The notes under the pieces were generated by a model. That model was given only the letters and a program-made list of their open reading frames with translations. It did not search any database and was not told the origin of the DNA. A DNA stretch of 32,527 nucleotides from Coptodactyla brooksi (Eukaryota > Arthropoda > Insecta > Coleoptera > Scarabaeidae): assembly GCA_033557675.1 (NCBI GenBank), contig JAWQRM010000074.1:1-32527 (forward strand). Reading direction: 5' to 3'. The first letter of the stretch is position 1; every line of letters starts with the position of its first letter. The translations under genes and the position numbers were made by a program. Below are positions 9,258-18,620 of this stretch, piece by piece.

Positions 9258-10500
9258 TTATCCAAACTGATATATGAATTCACCGAAACAATTCCGTACC
9301 CCAAGCATTACTGCTGCAGATAGACTTAAAATCACAGATACTAACTGCGAAAATAACAACTGGATATCTGGTTCAATTTTTGTAAGGAACAAACCAAGGT
9401 CTCCGCTTTCAGAAACATTTAGGCCATTTCTTTCTTTAGTCATAATATGATTAACAGCACTAAAACCTGATTCCACAAGATATGAGGTAGGGAAAAGTAT
9501 CAATAAATTGAATATCATTGTCCACATATTTGGATATAAAACAGGCATTTTCTTATTTTGCCATAGGTTTTCATATCCACCACAATTTGAAAATATCTTT
9601 CGTTTTTCGTTTCTCAAATCGTTTTTCCATGTCCAATTTAAGTTCGTTGAGGTGACTACTGAATCTGTCAATATCTTATGGAGTTACATGATATTTTATA
9701 CATGATAATTCAGGAAACTGATGAAATTCTCTCTTCAATAGATTATAACGAACTAGTTCAAGTTTGTCAATAAATAATGACGCATTGCTTTGGCAACCTA
9801 CAAGAGTTTTATTAGCTCCTTCAAGCTGCAAATTGATCATTAAATCTCTTGAAAATATCTGCCAAATAAAAGGCATAATTCTTTACTGTTTTCAACTGTT
9901 GACAGATTGGTGTCACTATTAGTTTTAAAAAATTGTATAACACTATCATGTAATGCTACAAAACGAGCCAAAGATGTAACCTTTGACAGCCACCGAAGTT
10001 CTGTGTGCAAAAGTAACGTAGTAAGATCTTCATTATTGTCCTGGCAAAGCTTTCAAAACATTCTGACATATTTTGCATTAGATTTTATCTTGTTTACGGC
10101 TCGAATTATTATACATAGTTAATTATAAATGGAGACTGTATAGATGTCTGTACACCACACAATAAATACATAAAACATTTGGCACTTCTTCCTTCAAATA
10201 AGCAACAAATCCACGGTAGCGACCTGTCATTGATGGTGCTCCATCAGTAGCGCATGCAACAATATTATTGAAAGGAGTATTAGTTTTTGTATGTATGTAA
10301 GTATGATTTCACAGTATTAAATATAGATAATCCTCTTGTATCTGTAATGAGTTTTATTGCGAATAGCAGTTTATCTCGTAATGTATTGTTTTCATCAAAA
10401 TAACATACACATGCCATCAATAAAGCATTATTATCTGCAATGGTAGACTGCACAATGAAGGGTTTTGGAGAATATTTGAGTTTTTTTCCACATTAACTGC
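9258..10500 (-). pseudogene. hAT-type transposase of the ZBED5/FAM200 group, decayed
   Basis: Reading the minus strand from about 10,500: a segment with YSPKPFIVQST then ADNNALLMA and LRDKLLFAIKL; at about 10,250 VACATDGAPSMTGRYRGF with the catalytic-type Asp at 10,243-10,245 (family pattern C-x-D-G-A-x-x-M-x-G); at about 10,010 LLHTELRWLSKVTSLARF (family H-T-E-x-R-W-L-S-K); then FPEL near 9,720; and a 138-codon frame (9,671-9,258) with the hAT dimerisation region (YPNMW, FPTSYLVESGFSAVNHI, RNGLNVSESGDLGL, KIEPDI). The last 28 residues after IEPDI have no family counterpart. The BED zinc finger and N-terminal third are missing, and at least three frame breaks occur. Known of the group: hAT-derived genes include domesticated ones in vertebrates. 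This copy is degenerate. Confidence 0.8.
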
Positions 10501-10985
10501 CATTTCTTCAATTCTACTACGTATCTACTTCAAAACTACATAGTAGGATTGCATTATTTTGCCTTTTAATTTGTGATTCATTATAAAATATAAACACTAA
10601 ACAATTTTATGACAACCCAAGGAGAATGTTTTTAAATAATGCTATTACATATATATTATTTTAAAAAAATTCCATTTCAATATTTTTAACAAATCAGTTA
10701 AATTTAAAAAAGGAAAGTGCTTCAGTATCGGACAGAACCATCGCAGCATGTCAGCATCATCGAGAGCGACAAGATAGTACTCTAATGTTTTCTAGCACGG
10801 CCAATAGAAAACAGTAAAACGGATATTTCGCCTCTGGACTGATCTTTTTAACCCAGTACAGAATGGTATTTCGAAAAAATTCAGAATGTGTGTTTTATGT
10901 TTCCTCCCATAATTGTCTTTCCACATGCTTCTGCCGCGCTTTCTAGGGGAATAGTTTTCAATGTTTCCTATGTTTGTTGATGTTT
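10501..10985. other. Intergenic, with a possible LINE remnant
   Basis: The stretch 10,560-10,720 is AT-rich. On the minus strand at 10,792-10,989 is a 65-codon Lys/Arg-rich frame, with LNFFE/NSFF-like words at 10,880-10,900 that recall the N-T-F-F motif of LINE endonucleases. The match is too weak to call alone but suits the LINE endonuclease pieces just upstream. Confidence 0.25.
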
Positions 10986-11555
10986 TCAACTTCTCTGTTG
11001 TACTTGCACTATTTTTGTGTTGTATTTAAACAAGTGCTTCTTTTCGTTTAAATGTAGTTTTTGTGTGTTGTATATTTTTATTTTACTGTTTCTTTCATTT
11101 TTGGGTTTTATTGCGCAATTCTCCGCAAAATCTAATTTTATCTCTAACATACAGTGATCGATACCTACTTCATAGCCTCTCTTGACTTTTGTGTCATTTA
11201 CTTTTGCTATTAGTGTATTTATCACTAATATATACTCCATTAGAGATTTTTCATTTCCACTTGGCATTACTCTTATGCATTTGTGTACGGTTTTGTGTTT
11301 CAATTCTGTATTATTCTTATGCACAAAGTCCATTTGCTTCAGGTGGTGTTTAAACCAGCGTCCGGCAGCAGACTTACTCGTTGTGCCTTCCCCTTCAACC
11401 TCATTGATTTCTTCGGCCGCTTTTCGTTGTGAAAGACCTTTTTTCCAATAATGGCGCAATAGAACACGGACTTCAATTGTGTCGCTGGACATGGTAGAGG
11501 CCAATAACAAAATGAAAATGAAGATGGGAAATATCCGGACATTCAGTAGAAACAT
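10986..11555 (-). CDS. Chimeric open frame: mariner HTH fused to LINE endonuclease end
   Basis: An uninterrupted 189-codon frame with two unrelated mobile-element parts. Residues 1-21 are hydrophobic (FPIFIFILLLAS) and look like a signal peptide, probably by chance. Residues 22-70 (from the ATG at 11,492) match the mariner N-terminal helix-turn-helix: MSSDTIEVRVLL, YWKKGLSQRKAAEEI, GEGTTSKSAAGRWF. Residues about 82-141 match the C-terminal half of an apurinic-type LINE endonuclease: HKTVHKC, KSLMEYILV, then RGYEVGIDHCMLEIKL, where family members have G-S-D-H; the Asp-His pair is kept. The remaining tail is Lys/Asn-rich and unrecognised. More LINE-like sequence lies upstream at about 11,625-11,705. 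I infer that a mariner fragment landed in a LINE. Expression is unknown. Confidence 0.6.
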   Translation of the reverse strand: MFLLNVRIFPIFIFILLLASTMSSDTIEVRVLLRHYWKKGLSQRKAAEEINEVEGEGTTSKSAAGRWFKHHLKQMDFVHKNNTELKHKTVHKCIRVMPSGNEKSLMEYILVINTLIAKVNDTKVKRGYEVGIDHCMLEIKLDFAENCAIKPKNERNSKIKIYNTQKLHLNEKKHLFKYNTKIVQVQQRS

Positions 11556-11599
11556 ATTCCATGTGAAATCGCAACATTCGCATGAAATATGTGCGAGTT

Positions 11600-11710
11600 A
11601 TCTCATGATTACTAAACTGCCCCAGAACTTTTTTACAACCTAATATAATACAGTAAATCTTTCTTTCTTCTATAATTCTCGTTTCCATTCTTACTATTCT
11701 GGCATTTACA
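11600..11710 (-). pseudogene. Probable LINE endonuclease fragment (upstream part)
   Basis: Minus-strand codons from about 11,710 read NARIVRMETRIIEERKIYCII, which fits the endonuclease strand R-I-V-x-x-x-x-x-I...I-x-x-I-x-V-Y-A-P, although the Y-A-P is lost. It precedes the later endonuclease motifs found at 11,133-11,312 in the right order. It is short, so the call is tentative. Confidence 0.4.
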
Positions 11711-12239
11711 CTCTCCCAATTCACTATTTTCTCCTTCTACTCTTGGTGGAACAGTCAGGCTACTACTTATTTTGTTCTTTCAGGTAGCTTCACACCACTG
11801 TAAATTAAACAACCACTGTAGATGGTTGTTCATATCTTCTTGATGGTTGCCTTCTCCTTTAAGTTTCTGTTATTTCCCATTAATTTTATATTTGGCTTTT
11901 AAAATTCATTTATCAGTTCATACTCCTTTCCATTCAAACTTCTTATGCTTACTTTCACATATATTCGGTGTCCATAGCCATTGTCGTTGTTTCCATTTCT
12001 GTTGTTTTCTGTATCTTTCAGTTTTTAGAAGCCATAGTTCGTGTGACTTTTCGTATTTGATTTTCAGGGTTCTGGTGATCTTTGTCCCGCCCTTCTGATG
12101 ATTTTTGTTCCGCTTTCTTCTTATAGATGTTATCTTTCTCATTCGCATCATGTTTATCTTTCTCATTCGCAACAATGACCACCAGGGGAATTACCGCCCA
12201 GGTTGAGAACCATATGTGAATAACCTATGCATATGTGAA
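11711..12239. other. Pyrimidine-rich low-complexity stretch
   Basis: The stretch 11,847-12,175 is T/C-rich on the plus strand, and its complement gives an 85-codon Lys/Arg-rich frame. An 18-base word TTATCTTTCTCATTCGCA occurs perfectly at 12,130-12,147 and 12,154-12,171 (24-base period). I take the basic frame as a composition artefact, although a decayed ORF1-type protein cannot be excluded. Confidence 0.4.
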
Positions 12240-12760
12240 TAATGTAACTAGTTATGTTTGCAATTAAATACCGTATCTAGCAGACAGCGATAAAATTTTG
12301 CAGGATATTAATCCATAAAAAGGGCGGACTTAACCGGTGCGCTGTAGTTTGCTAAAACGGGGTAATATTCCGGTAGGGCGACCTTAATAAATTTTGGGAG
12401 GACTCGGCAGTTTCGTGTCCCGTATAATTACAGCTTTTGTTCGCATGAGGTTAATAACGCCATACATCCCCCGTAACAGAGTGGCGAGTTAACGCATGAT
12501 GAGGGTGAGATGCGGGGTTAACAAGACACAGCGTTTCGCGGTCAACTCGGTTTCTCGTTCCGGATTACGTGGTTGTCAAGTTGTGGAAAACCTATGCGAA
12601 AGGATTACAGGGTGGTGGGAAAAAGTATGGGTCACAGCCTATTGCGAATTAAGGGAGATTTTAGGCTGATATATATCGAAAAGCGTCTCAGGGGATTATG
12701 TCGATTTTAGGAAAAGGTTTTCGTTGCTTGTACGACCGAGGTAAGTTGGAGAAAAATCCT
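12240..12760. other. Low-repeat island with TTTAT-type motifs
   Basis: A more GC-balanced stretch with no gene or known repeat. It contains AGCGATAAAATTTT (12,286) and CCATAAAA (12,313), echoing the islands near 9,011 and 30,150. Many CpG and AACTCGG/GGTTAAC-like words remain, unlike the surrounding decayed repeats. Function unknown; possible old non-coding DNA. Confidence 0.3.
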
Positions 12761-13026
12761 TTTAAACTGAGGAGAGTCACAAGAGGAAAATATAGACGAA
12801 TAAAAAATCATTCAATATAAATATAGTTACTCTTATTACGTTAGAGGTTCTACGCCGAAGTTAATTGCTGCAGGACTATCCTGCAAGCAATATTATGTTC
12901 AATATCCGGCGCGACTAGACAGAAACTCAGACTATACTCAAGGCACTCAAGCAGACGATGCAAGTCATTAACAGCTTATGACGTCATATTCACTAAATAT
13001 ACCAAGTCGACATAAAAGTGTATATA
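12761..13026. other. Short spacer with a small hairpin
   Basis: TTGCTGCAGGACTATCCTGC begins at 12,866 and, with the following AAGCAA, folds into a short stem-loop with one bulge. No gene is seen. It leads directly to the TA flanking the mariner element. Confidence 0.35.
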
Positions 13027-14633
13027 CAGTATGAGGATCAACTCTCATACCATAGGACTTTTAAGCCGCGCCCGCAATACGTGTTAAAGCGGGACACACA
13101 GTGGGGGCTATATGGAATATGTATTACGCAGTTCATCATATATACTTCATCATATTGGCCATGCGACGGCATTACGGAAATTAAGGGAATTATTCAGTGG
13201 TTTCACACACAGAGCACATCTATTTCTAGTGAACATAATTAAAAGAAATGGGTGTGTACATCGCTAAATAAAAATTACAACTTATCAATTGGTATTACGG
13301 TGGTAGATCTGCAAGCGATTGCCACGATTTATTCATATAATCTTTTGCAGGAAGGCCCTCCCGCTAAACGAACTATTATCAAACTTATTCAGAAGTTTAG
13401 AAAAGTTATTCCCTAAAGGAGTGTACCAAATGCCACTTAAGAGAGCGCTCACCTGGAAAGTCGAAGAGAAAGTAAGAAGGGACGAAATGATTTGTGCTGT
13501 TGTGAAAGCAGACAATACAAAATCATCCAAACGTATTAGCGAGAAATTGGGAATGGACTGTACGGGGTGTTTTGCAAAAGCACGGCCACAAGAGGTATAG
13601 AGTCGGTAAAAGTCAAGAGGTTTTTCCCGAAAATACTATTCGAAGGATGGAGTTGTGATTGAGTAATGGAAAAGTCACATGGGGTTGAAAGCGTTATTCA
13701 AAATATTGTTTTCACCGATGAATCTACTTTTCCATTGCATGGAAAACACAATCCTGCGGTTGTTCGTTATTGGTCTCGGGAAAATTTGCATAAAAGTTTT
13801 CCTGTTCGTACTCAATATCCGCAAAAACCGATAGTTTGGACTGGAATTCTTGGTGACCATGTAATAGGCCTTTCTTTATTGATGGGATCTTAACTTCTCG
13901 GAAATACGTAGAATTCCTATATACTCAAATACTTCCTGCTATCCGCAATGTTCCTGGAATAGACCTGGATGGTATTTGGTGTCTGCAAGACGGCTACCCG
14001 GCACATAATGCGGCTACAGTTAAAGAATTTTTAACAAATTCATTTCCTAATCGCATTATGAGTGCGAAGGGGATACTAAATGGCCAGCGAGATCTCCAGA
14101 TTTCTCCCCAAACGGATTTTTTGTGGAGTTTCTTGAAACAGGCCGTCTACGGCCACGAGCGAGCAGAAAATCTGGATGCCCTGAGAGCTAAAGTAATAGA
14201 AACAGCTAACATTCTCACACCTGAAATGCTTTCTAATGTTAGAAGAAATTACTATAAGAGATTAGGTTACTGTTTGGCATCTCCGGGCGGCTTATTTGAG
14301 TCGCTATTGTAATTTTTTTAATTTAACATTTTTTTTGTGTTCAAATGGGGTTTTACGAATTTATTTTATTTTGGAATATTTTCTTATTTTCCTTTTATAA
14401 GAATAAATGTATGTTCCATTTGTGAACTCAACATTTAATGCCAATAACATTGAAAAGTAAAAGTTTTCAAAGTTATACGTAAGCAAAAGAGCACTAGCTA
14501 GTACGATACACTACCATCGACGTACCAAACGCGACTGACCTTGCCGGTAACCGTTCAACAACGCAGAGCCCCCTACTGCGTATTGCGGGCGCGGCTTAAA
14601 AGTGCTATGGTACGAGATTTTATCCTCGCACTG
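13027..14633 (+). mobile_element. Complete-length defective Tc1/mariner element (DD41D spacing)
   Basis: Both ends start with CAGT and are flanked by TA (13,025-13,026 and 14,634-14,635), as expected for TA-targeting Tc1/mariner elements. The inverted termini share ATACCATA/GTACCATAG, then TTTTAAGCCGCGCCCGCAAT, then CAGTRGGGGGCT, so they extend about 80 bp with a small insertion in the left one. Length is about 1.6 kb. The interior holds one broken transposase gene in the same orientation. Preserved ends and TA flanks show that this is a single insertion. Confidence 0.8.
13340..14312 (+). pseudogene. Tc1/mariner DD41D transposase pseudogene
   Basis: Motifs in order: EGPPAKRTIIKLIQKF near 13,350 (N-terminal HTH); NTKSSKRISEKLGM near 13,515 (second HTH); NIVFTDESTFPLHGKHN with the first catalytic Asp at 13,717-13,719; RTQYPQKPIVWTGILGDHVIG near 13,810; WCLQDGYPAHNA with the second Asp at 13,989-13,991; a WPARSPDFSP segment in a shifted frame near 14,083; and TDFLWSFLKQAVYG with the third Asp at 14,115-14,117. 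Second and third Asp codons are 126 bases apart, that is 41 residues between. The C-terminal 84-codon stretch ends FESLL. At least three frame breaks (near 13,600, near 13,890 and a compensated pair at 14,080-14,110) make it inactive, although all three Asp codons survive. Confidence 0.8.
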
Positions 14634-15391
14634 TATAAAAATTGGAAGAGATGATGGTAGGAAAAGATAAAACAGTGATGATATCAGTTTATGTTCGGAG
14701 AATATAGATATGGATGATAGAATTAGTGTATTTGGCACAGAAAATTAGAAGTACAATGTTTGTTGACTTAGTTAAGACACTTATGTTACTAATGAAAAAT
14801 AATGTCACATGCTCAGTTACTTCGGTAGTGATTAACTAACTTTAGAAGTAATTGAATTTCTTCATCATCACAACTGCTGTGTGGCTCTTTTCCCAAACTT
14901 ATAATTACTGATGCTGCATCTGCATAATCAATGTGGACTTCCCTTTCCCACAAATTCTAATCTTCAATTATTTTATCAGTGTGTTTAATCGTTTTTTACC
15001 GTATTGCAGGACTTATTTGGCCCTTTCCACATATTCAACGCTTTGTTCACACCAGAGAAATTATTTTGGTATCTATTTTGGTATATTTTGGCATTGCAAA
15101 GCAATAAAAGATCTAAATGATCTTGACAGCATTTCAAAAATTGAAGGCAATAGGTAATAGATTGATGAGTATCAGAAACTTCGAAATATGATTGAAAAAA
15201 GGTTAAAATATAGAGGACGTACCATTTAATAAAACAGTCAAATTAGTTAAAAAGCATACTTATTTTCACATTCGAGTGAAATTTACGAAGAATTTTCCAT
15301 CTTCATATGAATGAGACATATGAATGAGACACCCATTAACATAGTTCATACCTGGTTATAAAGTAACCAGATGCAATTTACTCATTCAGCG
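14634..15391. other. Intergenic with small tandem and inverted repeats
   Basis: No gene. A 13-base word ATATGAATGAGAC is tandemly duplicated at 15,305-15,330. CTGGTTA and TAACCAG form a 7-bp stem at 15,352-15,370. The rest is AT-rich without recognisable elements. Confidence 0.4.
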
Positions 15392-15431
15392 TCTGTAGTC
15401 CCACCGCTAGAATGAGCGGTGGGACTACAGA
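15392..15431. repeat. Perfect 17-bp hairpin
   Basis: TCTGTAGTCCCACCGCT (15,392-15,408) and its exact complement AGCGGTGGGACTACAGA (15,415-15,431) surround a 6-base loop AGAATG. Perfect complementarity in a GC-rich stem is unusual in this AT-rich window and suggests a recent local inverted duplication or a selected structure. Confidence 0.7.
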
Positions 15432-15484
15432 ATTCAAGTCTACGAACGGAGAGAAACAACGAGGATGATTTTCTGAAAATTTAG

Positions 15485-15575
15485 GGGAGACCTGAGATAG
15501 CTCAGAGATGCAGCAGTTGCGTCGAAAGAAGATGGTTGCAGGTTCAAATACAGCTCGGGAATTGTATTTTTGTTT
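15485..15575 (+). repeat. tRNA-derived SINE copy (second family)
   Basis: A-box-like TAGCTCAGAGATGCAG at 15,498-15,513 and B-box GGTTCAAATAC at 15,541-15,551, spaced as in a tRNA, followed by ATTGTATTTTTG. The D-arm word AGCTCAG and T-loop GTTCAAAT are typical of tRNA-derived SINE heads. The T stem is not properly paired and no closed acceptor stem is visible, so it is not a working tRNA. The sequence differs from the 3,400/8,100 SINE family. Confidence 0.55.
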
Positions 15576-16694
15576 CAATAGAAAGTAAATAAAAATACGT
15601 TATATATGGGCGAAATGTCCAAGGTAAAACAGCAAATTCGTATGAAGAAATTACATCTTGTTCACTTTCACTTGTGCAACAAGTTGACCCATATAAAAAT
15701 AATCAGTTACTAATGAGGACATTACTGCGGTTATGCTACCTCACCGAACAATTGCGAAACACTGTGGATTGCAAAACAATACCTTTAAAGATCTTTTATC
15801 TCTGATTTTATTACATAGACATCTAATTACAGACAATATTACAGGCAGCCACCTGTCAGGTAAAATACAATAACTGTACCCCTTTTCGCAATAAGATGAA
15901 GTAAAAGTAGCCACAAACACGGTGAAGTTAAGCAGAACTGTTCATTACCTACTTCTTTTTTTCTGTGCTAATCGATTCACTTGTAAACTCGTATTTGTTT
16001 TCTGGCTGGTTGAAACGCGGCAGAGGGCACTTGATTGTTTATTTAAAAATCGGAAATGGGACTTTTATTGTCACAATGAATCGAGGCGGAAAACAATTGC
16101 GGTGTCATTGTTTTTCGAGCGGTTGGCTAATAGCCATAAACGGCAAAAATAACTTTATTTTCACGGAAACTACCCAATGGCAGTAATTGGAAACACGGTA
16201 AACATTTGGAAAAGCGGAGCTGCATCATATATATCTTTTTTCTATTGGATATATGCCAGCAAAACTACAATGAGCAATAAAAAACAACCTGACGATGCAA
16301 CTAGATTAAAACATTTTTCAATGTTTCAAATGTATATCAACCCACGTATTCTGGGTTGGTATTCTATGCTTATACTTGGTCGGCCGTGGTTTTAGCATGC
16401 GAATTGAGACTCATAATTTTTCCTTGGACGAGTAGACAGATCTCCTCTTTCCGCACGTATGATTAGCCTTGAGGTGTAGTAATGACAGCGGCGCATAGCG
16501 AATTATGAGCTGCATGCTCTGCAGATGTTCAGGTGTTCAAACTAACGAATTTAATAGTGCAAATATTAACTAGCGTAAATATATCCTACAAGATTAATTT
16601 AGCACAAAAATAACATGAAAATAATTAAATTAATATTAAAATTGAAAATGCGTTTTTTTTTAAACGGAGTTATAACGATATAACAATGCTGCAT
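15576..16694. other. Intergenic, nothing identified
   Basis: No gene family recognised. Short frames at 15,922-16,186 and 16,177-16,395 overlap and show no motif. The parts near 16,000-16,170 (with TTTTATTGTCAC near 16,063) and 16,400-16,540 are less AT-rich and repeat-poor, like the other islands. Confidence 0.3.
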
Positions 16695-17075
16695 AAAAAA
16701 ATATTGTGACTTGTTTTGATGGTTGGAATCACCTCCTTTTAGATACCAGCAGTAGTCTGCCAATATAATTACGTTCCACCGGCCCTGATACCTCTCTTTC
16801 ATGACATGAACGTCGTGGTGAAAACGATCGCTCTGCTCTTCATTAAAATCTGTACAATTTTCTGGAAAGTAATCCAAATGCAATCTTAAGTAAAACATTT
16901 CCACAAACATGCGTATAAAAGACTGATATATTTGTAACAAGTTTTCGACCACACATTGACACTTTTGACTTCGATGGTTTCGCAAAAAGTTTTGGGCAAT
17001 GGATTTAAATGCCGACCACATATTTTTTTTTGTTTGTCTTCCCCACTCTGATAAAATCTCTTGTTCTTCATCAGT
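16695..17075 (-). pseudogene. Fragment of an unnamed repeat-associated protein family (FPEN...RYQG motif)
   Basis: A 140-codon minus-strand frame (17,021-16,599) carries a recognisable block: NFLRNHRS (residues 11-18), LRLHLDYFPENC (46-56), EEQSDRFHHDVHVMKERYQG (61-80), then ADYCWYLK (88-95). I recall this order (FLGNH, HLDFFPEN, E-R-F-H-Q-D, RYQGxW, ADYCW) from a protein family present in many copies in arthropod genomes, but I cannot name its element class. The upstream 50 codons lie in another frame (from about 17,071), so there is a shift near 17,000. After residue 109 the frame runs into unrelated AT-rich codons. Expected F-H-Q-D reads F-H-H-D. Probably a dead copy of a mobile or multi-copy gene. 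Confidence 0.55.
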
Positions 17076-17460
17076 TCTCAGATTTGAAAGCCGTCAAAAA
17101 TTGTTTTCAGTTTGGAGTCACTGACATCTGAAAATTCACGTCCCTCATGTGATAGAACGCATATGAACTACCATTCACGTTTTACACAGCTCTATTTATC
17201 AGGTCGTTTATCCCATAGACAAAGAACATAAGGGTAAATTTATGAAGAACTTCATAAATTCAAAAGCAGTATTTACATAAGTTGCGGTACTTGTGGCTAC
17301 TAAAATTAACCTAGGAACATTGCTGAATGGAATTTAGGCCGATAAGTACCTAGTTTTAAGGAATATCCAAGAAAAATTAGTGGTTAGTCAACCGTGAAAT
17401 TTTGGTGAATACAACAAGTATGGGCTTTTAACAAATAAAGAAAATACTGGATGTTAGCAA
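17076..17460. other. Intergenic with a short palindrome
   Basis: A perfect stem AATTTATGAAG/CTTCATAAATT with a 2-base centre lies at 17,237-17,260. The first 100 bases may continue the protein fragment to the left in decayed form. No gene. Confidence 0.35.
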
Positions 17461-17963
17461 TGTATAAGGATCATTCAATAAATAACGATCCGAAGCCTAT
17501 TACGCCCTATCGGTAACTTAAAAACTTTAGCAAAATTGTGGAGGAAAATTGCCAACGATATGTAGAAACTGTTCCATACGTGTTATTGACGCAAGAAGTG
17601 TGTGTGGTGGCTTGTGGCGAGCCTCCGTATAGCAAATGCCGTCATAGATCACCTAATAAAATTTAAGTGGGAGGTTCTAAACCATCCTCCCCACAATCCT
17701 GACCTATCTCCCTATGATTTTCATGTGTTTGGAGAACTCAAAATATATTTACTTGGAAAAAGATTTCAGTCGGGCGATGAAGTGCAGGAGAAGATTCGAA
17801 ATTGGTTCTTGCAGCAACCGAAGACTTTGTATGAGAGGGGAATATCCCTCCTAGTTTCACAGTGGGATAAATGATAAACCTTCAGGGTCAGTATTAAAAA
17901 AAAGGAACTGCTGGTGTCACAGGTGGCTATGGTTAGTTATTTATTGAATGCACTTTATATCCT
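17461..17963 (+). mobile_element. Internally deleted mariner element with both ends
   Basis: Left end TATAAGG-TCATTCAATAAATAAC (17,463 onward) and right end GTTATTTATTGAATGCACTT (from about 17,936) are inverted repeats sharing CATTCAATAAATAAC. Between them is only the 3' part of a mariner transposase. From about 17,630 the plus strand reads IANAVIDHLIKFKWEVLNHP, then NPDLSPYDFHVFGELK with the third catalytic Asp in PYD, then GKRFQSGDEVQEKI, LYERGISLLVSQWDK and a stop at 17,872-17,874. The HTH and first two Asp regions are gone. This is a deletion derivative, the type that can give rise to MITEs. Confidence 0.7.
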
Positions 17964-18620
17964 TAAATTCTACACTACTTAAAGGCGTATGATAAAAGTA
18001 TGACATAAACTGTTAGGCATTTGGTATTAACTTGATATTCTAAATCTGTTGATATGAAGTATTATAATTTCTTATTTTTTGTTGAGAACCTAACTAATAG
18101 GAAATATTCCATATTGGAACTAGAATTTAATTTTATAGCTGTTTTCAGATCGGGATAAATTTCACTCTTCGAAAACTTATCTAGTCAAAGGTAATTCTAT
18201 AAAATTACTTCCATTGTTATTTATTGCGTCAGTTGCAGTTTAAAAAAAATTATTGACGCAATAAACCTTTTGAAAGCAGTTTTTGACAAATGCCTTTGAA
18301 TGACAGAAGTACGGAAAGTAAAAAATTTGAGTTCAAACGAAAATTACCAACTAAAAGTGAACCTTGATGTCATAGTAAGGAGTAATTTGATGTCATAGTA
18401 ATGAGGTACTAACGGAGTGGTGTTATCATAGAATGAACAGTGAATCTTATAGGTTATATGCTTGTTGTATATGCTTGTTGATTGTATATATTGTTTTTGT
18501 TGGTCGAATGGCATAGAACGTAAAAAGAAAGTAATTTCAGGATTGAATGACATTAACGCGAAATTCGGAAAACATGTTAGTTTCATAAAAGAAAGTTTCA
18601 TGAAAGTTCATTGTATACTA
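17964..18620. other. Intergenic with short tandem duplications
   Basis: TTGATGTCATAGTAA occurs at 18,364-18,378 and 18,387-18,401. TATATGCTTGTTG is duplicated perfectly in tandem at 18,455-18,480. TTTATTGCGTCA near 18,221 and TGACGCAATAAA near 18,254 form a 12-base inverted pair. No gene. Confidence 0.4.

Noticed and set aside
11339..11542. 67-codon minus-strand frame and the plus-strand frame 11,182-11,451.
   Set aside because: Out-of-frame and antisense shadows of the chimeric mariner-LINE frame.
11918..12175. 85-codon Lys/Arg-rich minus-strand protein.
   Set aside because: Arises from a pyrimidine-rich, partly tandem-repeated stretch; no motif beyond composition.
15392..15431. Pre-miRNA candidate.
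   Set aside because: Stem of 17 bp is too short and perfectly paired for a typical animal miRNA precursor; the 24,868-24,913 hairpin is judged likewise.
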